DNA of 64,000 nucleotides from Bin5 sp965242905. GTDB lineage: Bacteria; Chloroflexota; Anaerolineae; Caldilineales; Caldilineaceae. A model generated the notes under the pieces. The model was not told the origin of the DNA and made no database searches. It was given only the letters and a program-made list of their open reading frames with translations. The position numbers and the translations under genes are program-made. The DNA is taken from contig CBDETM010000002.1 of NCBI GenBank assembly GCA_965242905.1, positions 2,170,001 to 2,234,000 on the forward strand. The letters are read 5' to 3'. Of the stretch, positions 24,219 through 32,666 are shown in pieces. Within the stretch, counting starts at the first letter, position 1, and the number at the start of each line of letters is the position of its first letter.

Positions 24219-25409
24219 ATGTACGACCGCTCCACCCAAGTCGACCGCACCGCAGACAGCATCAACTTCGGTATCGGCCAGCCCGACTTCGCCCTCCTGC
24301 CCCACGCCCTCATGCGCGAGGTCGCCGCCGAACGCTTCGCCGAAGGCGACACCGAGCTCCTCAACTACGGCTTCCCCCAGGGCGACGGCCGCTTCCGCTG
24401 GGCCCTCGCCGACTTCCTCAGCCGCGGCTACGGTACCCCCGTCCAGCCCCAGCAGCTCATGATCACCGCTGGCGCCTCGCAGGCCCTCAACCTGGTCTGC
24501 ACCCTCCTCACCCGCCCCGGCGACACCGTCTTCGTCGAAGAGCCAAGCTACTTCCTCGCCCTGCGCATCCTCCAGGAAGACCACCGGCTCAACGCCGTCC
24601 CCATCCCCACCGATGAACACGGCCTTGTGCTGCCCGCCGTCGCAGAGGCGCTTACCCGCCACCGCCCCGTCCTGCTCTACACCATCCCCACCTACCAGAA
24701 CCCCACCGGCCGCACGCTCTCCCAAACCCGCCGTCAGCAGTTGCTGGCCCTCGCAGAGCAGCATGACTTCCACATCGTCGCTGACGAGGTCTACCATCTC
24801 CTCGACTTCGGTTCCCAGCCACCGGCTCCCTTCGCCGCCTATGCAGACAGCGGCAGAGTGCTCTCCCTCGGCTCCTTCTCCAAGATCCTTGCGCCCGGCC
24901 TGCGTCTGGGTTGGGTGCAGACATCAGAGCAGCAGGCGCGTCAATTCGCCGACAGCGGCCTCGTCGACAGCGGCGGCGGCCTCAACCAGTTCACCTCAAA
25001 TCTGGTGCGCGTCGCCCTGGAGGGGGGCGGACAGAAGCAATACCTGGACAGCCTCCGCCGCGCCTATAAGCAGCGCGTCGACGCCATGGACGCCGCCCTG
25101 CACAAACACATCGGCGACCGCGCCGCCTGGACCGTCCCCGCCGGCGGCTTCTTCTTCTGGCTCACCTGCACCGACGACTTTCTCGCCGCCGCCAACCGCT
25201 CAACCGCCGCAGGCACCCCCGGCCAGTTCAACACCACCAACCTCCTTGATGCCGCCGCCGACGCCAAAGTCGGCTTCCTCCCCGGCCCCCGCTGCTCCAG
25301 CGTCGGCGCCCTCAACCACTGCCTCCGCCTCTGCTTCGCCCACTACCCCATACCCGAAATCAAAGCAGGCATCCGCCGCCTCGGCCACGTCTTCGACAGT
25401 TTTCAGTAG
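24219..25409 (+). CDS. PLP-dependent aminotransferase, class I/II
   Basis: About 396 residues from the ATG at 24219; an in-frame ATG at 24165 exists but the protein family begins near INFGIGQPDF. Fold-type I aminotransferase features are ITAGASQALNLVC, PTYQNPTGRTLS, the Asp of VADEVYHLLDF and the Schiff-base Lys in SFSKILAPGLRLGW. It most resembles the 2-aminoadipate/MocR-type branch, which lacks the N-terminal GntR domain here. The substrate is not determinable. It lies 98 bp after the Crp/Fnr gene on the same strand and might be co-transcribed with it. Confidence 0.85.
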   Translation: MYDRSTQVDRTADSINFGIGQPDFALLPHALMREVAAERFAEGDTELLNYGFPQGDGRFRWALADFLSRGYGTPVQPQQLMITAGASQALNLVCTLLTRPGDTVFVEEPSYFLALRILQEDHRLNAVPIPTDEHGLVLPAVAEALTRHRPVLLYTIPTYQNPTGRTLSQTRRQQLLALAEQHDFHIVADEVYHLLDFGSQPPAPFAAYADSGRVLSLGSFSKILAPGLRLGWVQTSEQQARQFADSGLVDSGGGLNQFTSNLVRVALEGGGQKQYLDSLRRAYKQRVDAMDAALHKHIGDRAAWTVPAGGFFFWLTCTDDFLAAANRSTAAGTPGQFNTTNLLDAAADAKVGFLPGPRCSSVGALNHCLRLCFAHYPIPEIKAGIRRLGHVFDSFQ

Positions 25410-25653
25410 ACTCCGCAATCCACCTTTCTTTCTGGGACTCGCTGACTATTGTCAGAAAATGTCTGAACTCTGACAACGGAAAGGCGGCCGCAAAGCCAGT
25501 CTGTTGGACTTTCTCGTGATTCTGGCGAGAAAAGCCCATCATGCGCGCCAATAGCAGAGGGTTTTCTTCGCGCCCCTTCGCGTTCCTTCGCGGATAACCG
25601 CAGTTCGCCCCTGCAGTTCACGGTCTAAGCAATCGCCAACGGAACCTAACCCC

Positions 25654-26655
25654 TTAATCCCTGGCCTCTGCCATTTTCACCGCCACCCGAATCGCCGCCA
25701 GCATACTCTCCTCGCTCGCCTTTCCCGTCCCCGCAATATCAAAAGCAGTCCCATGGTCCACCGACGTACGCAGTATCGGCAACCCAATACTCACGTTTAC
25801 CCCGCTGTCAAACGCCAGCAACTTCATCGGAATATGACCCTGGTCATGGTACATCGCCACAATGATGTCGAACTCACCCCGTGTCGCCCGCAGAAAGACC
25901 GTATCCGGCGGTTGCGGGTCCGACACCGTCCAGCCGCGCGCCCGCGCCGTCTCGATGGCCGGCTGGATCTGCTCCGCCTCCTGCACCCCGAACAGCCCGT
26001 TCTCGCTTGCATGAGGATTCAACCCCGCCACCGCAATCCGCGGCGCCTCGATCCCCAGCATCCGGCACGACCGCTGCGCCAGCTCGATCACCTCCAACAC
26101 CCGCGCCGGCCTGACCCGCCGGATCGCCTCCTCCAGCGAAACGTGCGTACTCACGTGCACCACCCGCAGCGTCGGCCCCACCAGAAGCATCGACACCCGC
26201 TCAGCCCCCGTGCGCTCAGCCAATAGCTCCGTATGCCCGGGATACAAAAACCCGGCCCTGTGCATCGCCTCCTTGTTCAGCGGCGCCGTCACCACCGCCG
26301 CCGCCTGCCCCGCCATCGCCAGATCACAGGCGCGCATCACATACTCCACCGCGGCCCGCCCCGCCCCCGCGCTCACCTCCCCCACCGGCACATCCGCCAG
26401 TTCCACGTTCGCCAGATCCAGCAGCGGCACCGTCCCCTGTACATACCTGCCGCTACTGATCTCAGCGATACCTTCAAAACGAGGCCGCATATCCACCCAA
26501 GTCGCCGCCCTCTCCAGAACGCCCCGATCACCGACCACCAGCGGTCGGCAAGCCGCAAACACCTCTCCATGCCCCAACGCCTTCAGCACCACCTCCGGCC
26601 CAATGCCAGCCGGGTCGCCCAGCGTAATTGCCAATATAGGACGGCTGTCAGCCAC
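25654..26655 (-). CDS. pdxA: 4-hydroxythreonine-4-phosphate dehydrogenase PdxA
   Basis: 333 residues, normal for the family. Recognised from the N-terminal ITLGDPAGIGPEVVLKAL, VVTAPLNKEAMHRAG, the metal-site YPGHTELLAERTG, GLNPHASENGLFG, AMYHDQGHIPMKLLAF and LPILRTSVDHGTAFDIAGTG. It oxidises 4-phosphohydroxy-L-threonine in the DXP-independent branch of pyridoxal phosphate synthesis. PdxA2 homologues act in sugar-acid catabolism beside a DUF1537 kinase, but no such partner is here. No other vitamin B6 gene is in the window. It is convergent with the aminotransferase. Confidence 0.9.
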   Translation of the reverse strand: MADSRPILAITLGDPAGIGPEVVLKALGHGEVFAACRPLVVGDRGVLERAATWVDMRPRFEGIAEISSGRYVQGTVPLLDLANVELADVPVGEVSAGAGRAAVEYVMRACDLAMAGQAAAVVTAPLNKEAMHRAGFLYPGHTELLAERTGAERVSMLLVGPTLRVVHVSTHVSLEEAIRRVRPARVLEVIELAQRSCRMLGIEAPRIAVAGLNPHASENGLFGVQEAEQIQPAIETARARGWTVSDPQPPDTVFLRATRGEFDIIVAMYHDQGHIPMKLLAFDSGVNVSIGLPILRTSVDHGTAFDIAGTGKASEESMLAAIRVAVKMAEARD

Positions 26656-27096
26656 GATTCACACCTTTCTGATTGCCTGAACTCTGATCTGTCCGATCAG
26701 AGGCCTGCCCTGACTCGACACGCTTCCAGCACGCCATAAGATCGATGCTATCACCCCGGGCCGCGCCCACAAAACATGCACCCTGCATCGCGGGTGCATC
26801 CCACACTGCTGCCTCCCTGCAACCCGCCCTCTCATCCGGCGCAGAAATACCCACCCAAAAGACGACAACCGATCGCCTGCCATCCTGAAAATCCCTATCA
26901 GTCCTGAAAATCCTGATTCAGACAACGACCACCCAGGAAATCTGAACCGCGCCCAACACCGCCCCGCAATAGCGCGTTGCCCACCGATCCGCTACACTAC
27001 TGAGGCGCGCCCTCAAGGCGCCCCGATCCCCCTGCCGCCCACCGCCTCAACACCCGGAGGCAGCGGCAGCCACATACACTGCTGGAGAACCGCTTC
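26656..27096. other. Gene-free divergent spacer
   Basis: It lies between the divergent pdxA and oxidoreductase genes. It contains a pair of CCTGAAAATCC direct repeats (26884-26894 and 26903-26913). No gene or clear promoter stood out. Confidence 0.45.
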
Positions 27097-28113
27097 ATGG
27101 CTAACATCGCACTCGTCGGCTGCGCCCACATCCACACACCCGGCTTCGTCAAGCGCCTGCAGGCCCGCTCCGACGTCAACACCGTCGCCGTCTGGGACCG
27201 CGACCCCGCCCGCGCCCGCACCTGCAGCGACCAGCTCGCCGCGCCCGCCCTCGACAGCGTCGACGCCGTCTGGACCGACACCGCCATCGACGGCGTCATA
27301 ATCTGCTCCGAGACCGACCAGCACGAGCCCCTCGTCAACGCCGCGGCCGCCGCCGGCAAGCACATGTTCGTCGAAAAGCCGCTCGGCATCGGCGCACAGG
27401 ACGCCAACCGCATGGCCGCAGCCATCGACAACGCCGGCCTCATCTTCCAGACCGGCTACTTCAGCCGCGGCATCCCCGTCCATCAGGCCCTCAAGGATAT
27501 GGTCGCGAACGGCGTCTTCGGCCAGATCACCCGCGCCCGATTCATCAACTGCCATTCCGGCGCCATGCGCGATATCTTCACGCCCAACTGGCTCTGGATG
27601 ACCGACATGCAGCAGGCCGGCGTCGGCGCTTTCGGCGACCTCGGCACGCACGCTCTCGACCTCATGTTGTGGATTCTGGGAGATGTGGACAGCGTGACCG
27701 CCGCCCTCAACGTGGTGCTGCAAAAATACGGCCCCGACTGTGACGAGACCGGCGAAGCCCTCTTCCGTTTCAGCAGCGGCGCCATCGGAACACTCGCCGC
27801 CGCCTGGGTCGACGTCGCCGAACCCATCACCGCCGAAATTAGCGGCACCGAAGGCCACGCCTACATCTACAACCGCAGCGACCTCTACATCACCAGCCCC
27901 AACCTCGAGGGCGCGGACGGCAAACAACCCTGGACCGACCTGCCCCCCGCCTGGCCCCACGCCTTCGACCTCTTCCTCGACGCCCTCAACGCCCACGACC
28001 CGTCCGCAATAGCCGCCATCCCCCTCGTAACCGCCAGCGAAGCCGCCTACCGCAGCGCCGTCATGGAAGCCATGTACACAGCGGCAGCCGAGAAGTCATG
28101 GGTGTCAATCTAA
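27097..28113 (+). CDS. Gfo/Idh/MocA family oxidoreductase
   Basis: A 338-residue protein with the two-domain Gfo/Idh/MocA pattern: an N-terminal Rossmann strand ANIALVGCAHIHTPGF, a modified dinucleotide loop carrying two His instead of the usual Gly pattern, then MFVEKPLG (the conserved EKP) at about residue 90. The C-terminal beta-sheet domain includes GAFGDLGTHALDLMLWILG, where the H and D residues are typical of the active site. Such enzymes oxidise or reduce sugars, inositols or their derivatives with NAD(P). The substrate cannot be told. It stands alone and converges on the SDR gene. Confidence 0.85.
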   Translation: MANIALVGCAHIHTPGFVKRLQARSDVNTVAVWDRDPARARTCSDQLAAPALDSVDAVWTDTAIDGVIICSETDQHEPLVNAAAAAGKHMFVEKPLGIGAQDANRMAAAIDNAGLIFQTGYFSRGIPVHQALKDMVANGVFGQITRARFINCHSGAMRDIFTPNWLWMTDMQQAGVGAFGDLGTHALDLMLWILGDVDSVTAALNVVLQKYGPDCDETGEALFRFSSGAIGTLAAAWVDVAEPITAEISGTEGHAYIYNRSDLYITSPNLEGADGKQPWTDLPPAWPHAFDLFLDALNAHDPSAIAAIPLVTASEAAYRSAVMEAMYTAAAEKSWVSI

Positions 28114-28114
28114 A

Positions 28115-28200
28115 GTAAATCCCGTATGAAACCGAGACCTCCCGAGCGGGTAAGGCAAGAGAATCGCGTCTGTCTTACCCGCCTCTACGCAATAGGCAAG
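28115..28200 (+). repeat. Dispersed GTAAATCCCGTATGA element, copy 2, with hairpin
   Basis: Begins 2 bp after the oxidoreductase stop and shares its first 15 bases with 2679-2693. It contains GCGGGTAAG (28146-28154) paired with CTTACCCGC (28174-28182). The hairpin is well placed to end transcription of either convergent gene, although no T-run follows. Both copies lie at the 3' end of a gene. Confidence 0.55.
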
Positions 28201-28250
28201 AAAGCGCGTTCTCACCTTTTCGGCGTCATCTCAATACTCACCCCTCACTC

Positions 28251-29003
28251 TTACCCATCCCGGCGCATCAAACTGAAACTCTGCGCCGTCTGACCGCCAT
28301 CCGGCGCGCTCGCGAGAAACAGCGCCAGCGGCGCCACCTCCTCCGGCTCCTTAAACCACTCCCCATCAAACGTACCCGGCTCCCTCGCGGCCGCACCGGG
28401 CATCATCGCCGTGTTCACCGGGCCCGGAATCAGCTCGTTCACGCTGATATTGTCGCCTCGCAACTCCTGGCCCAGCACACGCGTCAACATCCACAGCCCG
28501 GCCTTCGAGGCGCTGTAGGCCGATGAGCCCGGCGCGCCCCGGTGCCCCATCCCCGACCCGATCGTAATAATCTTACCCCCGCCGCGCGCCTTGAGATGAG
28601 GGATAGCCGCCCGCGCACAATAGTAAGCGCCCGTCAGATTGATCGCGATCGTCTGACCCCACTTTTCAGGATCGCTCTCCACCACCTCGCTCCTACCCGG
28701 CGAAACACCCGCGTTGATAACCAGAATATCCAACCCGCCAAACCGCCCCACGGTCTCGTCAACCGCCTTCTCCACCGACGCCAGGTCAGCCACGTCCGTC
28801 GTCACCGCTAGCGCCTGCCCGCCCGCCGCCTCGATCTCCGCGGCCACGCCCTCAATCTCCGACCGAGTCCGCGCCGCGCAACAAACCGCCGCCCCGGCCC
28901 CGGCAAAAGCCAATGCAATCGCCCGCCCAATACCCCGACCGCCACCAGTGATCAGAGCTACCTTCCCGTCCAACAATTGCCCTGCATTCGTCACCACAGA
29001 CAT
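28251..29003 (-). CDS. Short-chain dehydrogenase/reductase
   Basis: 250 residues from the ATG at 29003. Classical SDR motifs: TGGGRGIG cofactor loop, LVINAGVSPG, catalytic Ser in ITIGSGMG and YSASK. The Arg following the first strand (CAARTRSE) suggests NADP preference. The C-terminus ends LASAPDGGQTAQSF, close to the usual catalytic family ending. Its ATG overlaps the stop of the upstream antitoxin-like gene as TAATG, so translation is probably coupled. The substrate is unknown. Confidence 0.85.
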   Translation of the reverse strand: MSVVTNAGQLLDGKVALITGGGRGIGRAIALAFAGAGAAVCCAARTRSEIEGVAAEIEAAGGQALAVTTDVADLASVEKAVDETVGRFGGLDILVINAGVSPGRSEVVESDPEKWGQTIAINLTGAYYCARAAIPHLKARGGGKIITIGSGMGHRGAPGSSAYSASKAGLWMLTRVLGQELRGDNISVNELIPGPVNTAMMPGAAAREPGTFDGEWFKEPEEVAPLALFLASAPDGGQTAQSFSLMRRDG

Positions 29004-29239
29004 TAGCCTCCACCTTCCCATGACGCCCGTTCGTCCTTGAGGTAGGCTTCCACCTCCTCCGCGCTCCTGAAAAGACGCTGCCCGGGCGCTTCCTTCAGAA
29101 TGTCAACCGCAGACCGCCGCTCAGTCACCGAGGAGTGAACGACGACGCTGACAGACTCCCCAACCGGAAGCTCCTGGTCCACAATTTCTATCCTGCCCCC
29201 GGGCAACACCGTCGTTCTGATGTGCAGGGTCTTTTGCAT
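29003..29239 (-). CDS. Antitoxin-like protein coupled to SDR, no toxin
   Basis: A 78-residue protein. An N-terminal beta-rich segment (HIRTTVLPGGRIEIVDQELPVGESVSVVV) is followed by RRSAVDILKEAPGQRLFRSAEEVEAYLKDERASW. This matches a class of antitoxins normally followed at once by a PIN-domain VapC toxin, where the C-terminal DILxEAPG...FxTAEEVDAYLxxERDSW segment blocks the toxin. Here the following gene is an SDR whose start codon overlaps the stop (TAATG). A GGAGAG site lies eight bases before the ATG. No VapC-like frame is visible nearby. Confidence 0.65.
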   Translation of the reverse strand: MQKTLHIRTTVLPGGRIEIVDQELPVGESVSVVVHSSVTERRSAVDILKEAPGQRLFRSAEEVEAYLKDERASWEGGG

Positions 29240-29710
29240 TGTCCGTCTCTCCTTTCATGCAGTCGCGCTTGACCGCGGCGTAGCCTTTCAATTGTGGAAG
29301 CGAATTATAAACCTAATCTGAATTCGGAGTAAGGGAGCACCATATCAAGCTGGCAGAATGGAAGCTCTCCAACCGAAATTCTCCAGCGAAGAAAGGTGCT
29401 CAGTGATGAGTATACTCAGACTGTTCTGTCATGTCGATGACTTCTGTCACTGGTTGATTACATGGGAGAATGCCAGGCTGTTGGGCGTGACTCGGAAGCG
29501 AGGACCGCCCCCCCGTATGAGAGCCGTGAGACAGCAATCCTGATTCTGACATCCTTCGTCCAACAATCTGGATCAGACCCTTCATGACCCACCAAATTGA
29601 CACATCCCCACCGATAACGCAGAATCAAGCAAACCGCCCACCTAGTCCTTACCAACCAACTTTGGCACCTTACCACGCCAACCAAAAACCAAAAACTGAA
29701 AACCAATAAC
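29240..29710. other. Gene-free stretch
   Basis: Between the antitoxin start and psuG, 471 bp without a recognisable gene or RNA. The last 40 bases before psuG are simple ACCAAAAACC-type repeats and contain no ribosome-binding site. Confidence 0.45.
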
Positions 29711-30580
29711 ATGACCCGCGTCGCTCTCGAATCCACCGTAATCACCCACGGACTCCCCTACCCCGACAACCTCCATCTCGCCCACGAAATGGAGCGCATC
29801 ATCCGCGACTACGGCGCCAACCCCGCCACCGTCGGCGTCATAGAAGGCGAGCTCATCGCCGGTCTCAGCCCGCAGCAGATCGAGCGCCTGGCCGCGACAT
29901 CCGAGGGGCAGGTCGGCAAAGTGAGCCGCCGCGATCTGCCCGTCGTCGTCGCCCGCAAGCTCGACGGCGCCACCACCGTCGCTGCCACCATGTGGATCGC
30001 CCACCGCGCCGGCATCGAAATCTTCGCCACCGGCGGCATCGGCGGCGTCCACCGCAGCCGCGACCCCGGCCCCAGCACCGACATAAGCGCCGACCTGCAG
30101 GAACTGGCGCAGACCCCGCTCATCGTCGTCTGCGCCGGCGCCAAAGCACTGCTCGACCTGCCAGCCACGCTCGAATACCTGGAAACGCACGGCGTAACCG
30201 TCATCGGCTACGGCACCGAGGAGTTCCCGGCCTTCTACAGCCGCGGCAGCGGTCTTCCGGTCGATATCTGTTGTAACACGCCTGAGGAGGTGGCCGCTAT
30301 CTGGCGGGCCAAGAGAGGGCTGGATCTGGCTGGAGGGCTGCTCGTGGCCGTGCCAGTCCCCGCAGAGGATGAAATTCCCGCCGCCCAGATTGAACCGCAG
30401 ATCCAGCAGGCGCTGGCAGACAGCGAAACCGCCGGTCTGCGCTCAGCCGGGGTGACGCCTTACCTGCTGCGTCGCATCGCCGAACTGACCGGCGACCGCA
30501 GCCTGCACGCCAATCTGGCCCTGCTGCGCAACAACGCCCGCGTCGCGGCCGCCATCGCGGTTGCGTTGAACAGTGAGTAG
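29711..30580 (+). CDS. psuG: Pseudouridine-5'-phosphate glycosidase
   Basis: 289 residues, close to the family norm. Diagnostic segments: ALESTVITHGLPYPDN at the start, ATVGVIEGELIAGLS, VSRRDLPVVVA, the catalytic-region TTVAATMWIAHRAGIEIFATGGIGGVHR and DISADLQELAQTPLIVVCAGAK, and YGTEEFPAFYSRGSG. It cleaves pseudouridine 5'-phosphate to uracil and ribose 5-phosphate with Mn2+. The kinase partner PsuK is not adjacent. No ribosome-binding site is visible before the ATG. Confidence 0.93.
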   Translation: MTRVALESTVITHGLPYPDNLHLAHEMERIIRDYGANPATVGVIEGELIAGLSPQQIERLAATSEGQVGKVSRRDLPVVVARKLDGATTVAATMWIAHRAGIEIFATGGIGGVHRSRDPGPSTDISADLQELAQTPLIVVCAGAKALLDLPATLEYLETHGVTVIGYGTEEFPAFYSRGSGLPVDICCNTPEEVAAIWRAKRGLDLAGGLLVAVPVPAEDEIPAAQIEPQIQQALADSETAGLRSAGVTPYLLRRIAELTGDRSLHANLALLRNNARVAAAIAVALNSE

Positions 30581-30615
30581 CAGGAAAATCCGTCCGAGTC
30601 GAACTGCTCCAGCCG

Positions 30616-32499
30616 TCAGCTGCTGAAAATCAGCTTCTCGAACTCGTTCCGTTCCAGGACTTCCTGCTCCAGAAGGGTTTCGGCCAGGAGTTTCAGCTTG
30701 TCCTGATGGGTGGTCAAAACTTCCTTCGCCCGCGTGTAAGCGGTCTCGACAATGCGCCGCACCTCGCGGTCAATCGCGCGTGCAACATCCTCGCTGTATG
30801 AGCGCCGTTCGCCCAGCTCCATGCCTAGGAACGGGTTGGTATCCCCCTGGACCAGCTGCATCGGGCCCAACTCGTTGCTCATTCCAAAGCGTGTGACCAT
30901 CGCCTTCGCCAGCTTTGTCACCCGCTCCAGATCGCTGGCCGCGCCTGTGGTAATCTCCTCAAACGTCAGCTCCTCAGCGACCCGCCCGCCCAGCAACCCG
31001 GCCAGCTCATCCTCATACTCGGCCTTGCTCTTCAGCAGGCGGTCCTCATCCGGCAGCGGCATCACGTAACCCAGCGCCTGCCCGCGGCTGACGAGACTGA
31101 TCTTCCCCACCGCATCGGTATGTTCCAGCAACGCCATCACCACCGCATGGCCCGCTTCGTGGTAAGCCACCACGCGCCGCTCTTCATCGCTCAGTATCCG
31201 GCTCTTGCGCGCCGGGCCCGCCATCACCCGCTCAATCGACTCCACCAGTTCATCCATGCCGATGGCGCGCTTGTTGCGGCGGGCGGTCAGAATCGCCGCC
31301 TCATTGAGCAGGTTTTCCAGGTCCGCGCCCACCATGCCCGGCGTCTGCTTCGAGATCACGTTCAAATCGACGTCCGGCCCCAGCGGCTTGCCGCGCGCAT
31401 GCACCTCCAGGATCGCCTCGCGCCCGCGCCGGTCCGGCCGGTCTACCACCACCCTTCGATCAAACCGGCCCGGCCGCAGCAAAGCCGGGTCCAGGATATC
31501 AGGGCGATTCGTCGCGGCAATCACGATCACAGTCGTATCGCTGTCGAATCCGTCCATCTCCACCAGGATCTGGTTCAGCGTCTGTTCCCGTTCGTCGTTC
31601 CCGCCGCCCATACCCGCGCCGCGATGGCGGCCGACCGCGTCGATCTCATCGATAAAGATGATACACGGCGCGTTCTTCTTCGCCTGTTCGAACAGATCAC
31701 GCACCCGGCTGGCGCCAACGCCCACGAACATCTCCACGAATTCGGAGCCGCTGATGCTGAAGAAAGGCGCACCGGCCTCGCCCGCCACCGCCTTAGCCAG
31801 CAGCGTCTTGCCCGTGCCCGGCGACCCCACCATCAACACACCCTTGGGGATACGCGCCCCCAGCGCCGCAAACTTCTCCGGCTCCTTCAGGAACTCCACA
31901 ACCTCCTGCAACTCCTGCTTGGCTTCGTCAGAACCCGCCACATCCTCAAAGGTGACCGTGGGGCGGTCCGCCTCCTCCATCTTCTTGGCGCGGCTGCGCC
32001 CAAACTGCATCGCCCGGTTCTGCCCGCCCGCGCCCGCCTGGCGCATGATGAAGATGAAAAAACCGAAGATCAGGATCATCGGCAACAACATGATCAGCCA
32101 GTTGAAGAAAGCGCCGCTGTTGGGCGCCCGCTCCACGTCGATCGGAATGGCCGCCAGCTGGTCCGCTGTCACACCGAACGTCTTGAGTGAATCGAGTAAG
32201 CTCTCGCCCGACTCCTTCCGGCTGCGGCGGCGTTCACTATCGGAGATCTCGACGATGACGTCGTCGCCCTGCACCACGATGCGCTGCACTGAGCCGTTGC
32301 GCACATAGTCCGCCACCTGGTTCAAGCCGAGCAGATTGCTGGCAGAGCTGGGCGGATTGATAAAGAGACGGTAGGCAAAGAAGATCAGGACGGCCAGCAG
32401 GATCCAAATCCAGCTGCGCTTGAACAGTTGCCGGTAACGCTCGTTAGGGTCCTCTTCCGGAGGACGTTCGCCTTCCGGTCTTTTTTCTCGGTTCATCAT
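30616..32499 (-). CDS. ftsH: ATP-dependent zinc metalloprotease FtsH
   Basis: 627 residues. Transmembrane segments lie at about 31-47 and 132-151 (LIMLLPMILIFGFFIFIMRQ) around a small periplasmic domain. The AAA module has Walker A (GSPGTGKT), Walker B (CIIFIDEID), DFDSDT-region second region of homology and ATNRPDILDPALLRPGRFDR. The M41 protease has YHEAGHAVV with the zinc His pair and the downstream Asp in TTGAASDLERVT. It degrades misfolded membrane proteins and regulatory substrates. A basic and Pro/Glu-rich N-terminus precedes the first membrane segment. It is convergent with psuG, 35 bp apart. Confidence 0.97.
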   Translation of the reverse strand: MMNREKRPEGERPPEEDPNERYRQLFKRSWIWILLAVLIFFAYRLFINPPSSASNLLGLNQVADYVRNGSVQRIVVQGDDVIVEISDSERRRSRKESGESLLDSLKTFGVTADQLAAIPIDVERAPNSGAFFNWLIMLLPMILIFGFFIFIMRQAGAGGQNRAMQFGRSRAKKMEEADRPTVTFEDVAGSDEAKQELQEVVEFLKEPEKFAALGARIPKGVLMVGSPGTGKTLLAKAVAGEAGAPFFSISGSEFVEMFVGVGASRVRDLFEQAKKNAPCIIFIDEIDAVGRHRGAGMGGGNDEREQTLNQILVEMDGFDSDTTVIVIAATNRPDILDPALLRPGRFDRRVVVDRPDRRGREAILEVHARGKPLGPDVDLNVISKQTPGMVGADLENLLNEAAILTARRNKRAIGMDELVESIERVMAGPARKSRILSDEERRVVAYHEAGHAVVMALLEHTDAVGKISLVSRGQALGYVMPLPDEDRLLKSKAEYEDELAGLLGGRVAEELTFEEITTGAASDLERVTKLAKAMVTRFGMSNELGPMQLVQGDTNPFLGMELGERRSYSEDVARAIDREVRRIVETAYTRAKEVLTTHQDKLKLLAETLLEQEVLERNEFEKLIFSS

Positions 32500-32587
32500 A
32501 TGACAATACCCCCCGGGTCAGACGCCCGGTACGGTTACAGTTCTATACGGGTACGCATCACTCGCTACGCGCTTTCACGCCTAGCCT

Positions 32588-32616
32588 AGTATAACAGAGG
32601 ATGGGGGCCTGAATAA
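32588..32616 (-). promoter_or_regulatory. Predicted promoter of ftsH
   Basis: On the minus strand TTATTC (32616-32611), 17 bp, TATACT (32593-32588). The predicted start near 32581 leaves a leader of about 80 nt, which contains a CCGGG/CCCGG hairpin shortly before the start codon. Confidence 0.4.
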
Positions 32617-32666
32617 GTAAGGCAGAAACCAGTGTGCGGAAGTTACCGGCGACGCGTCACTGTACG

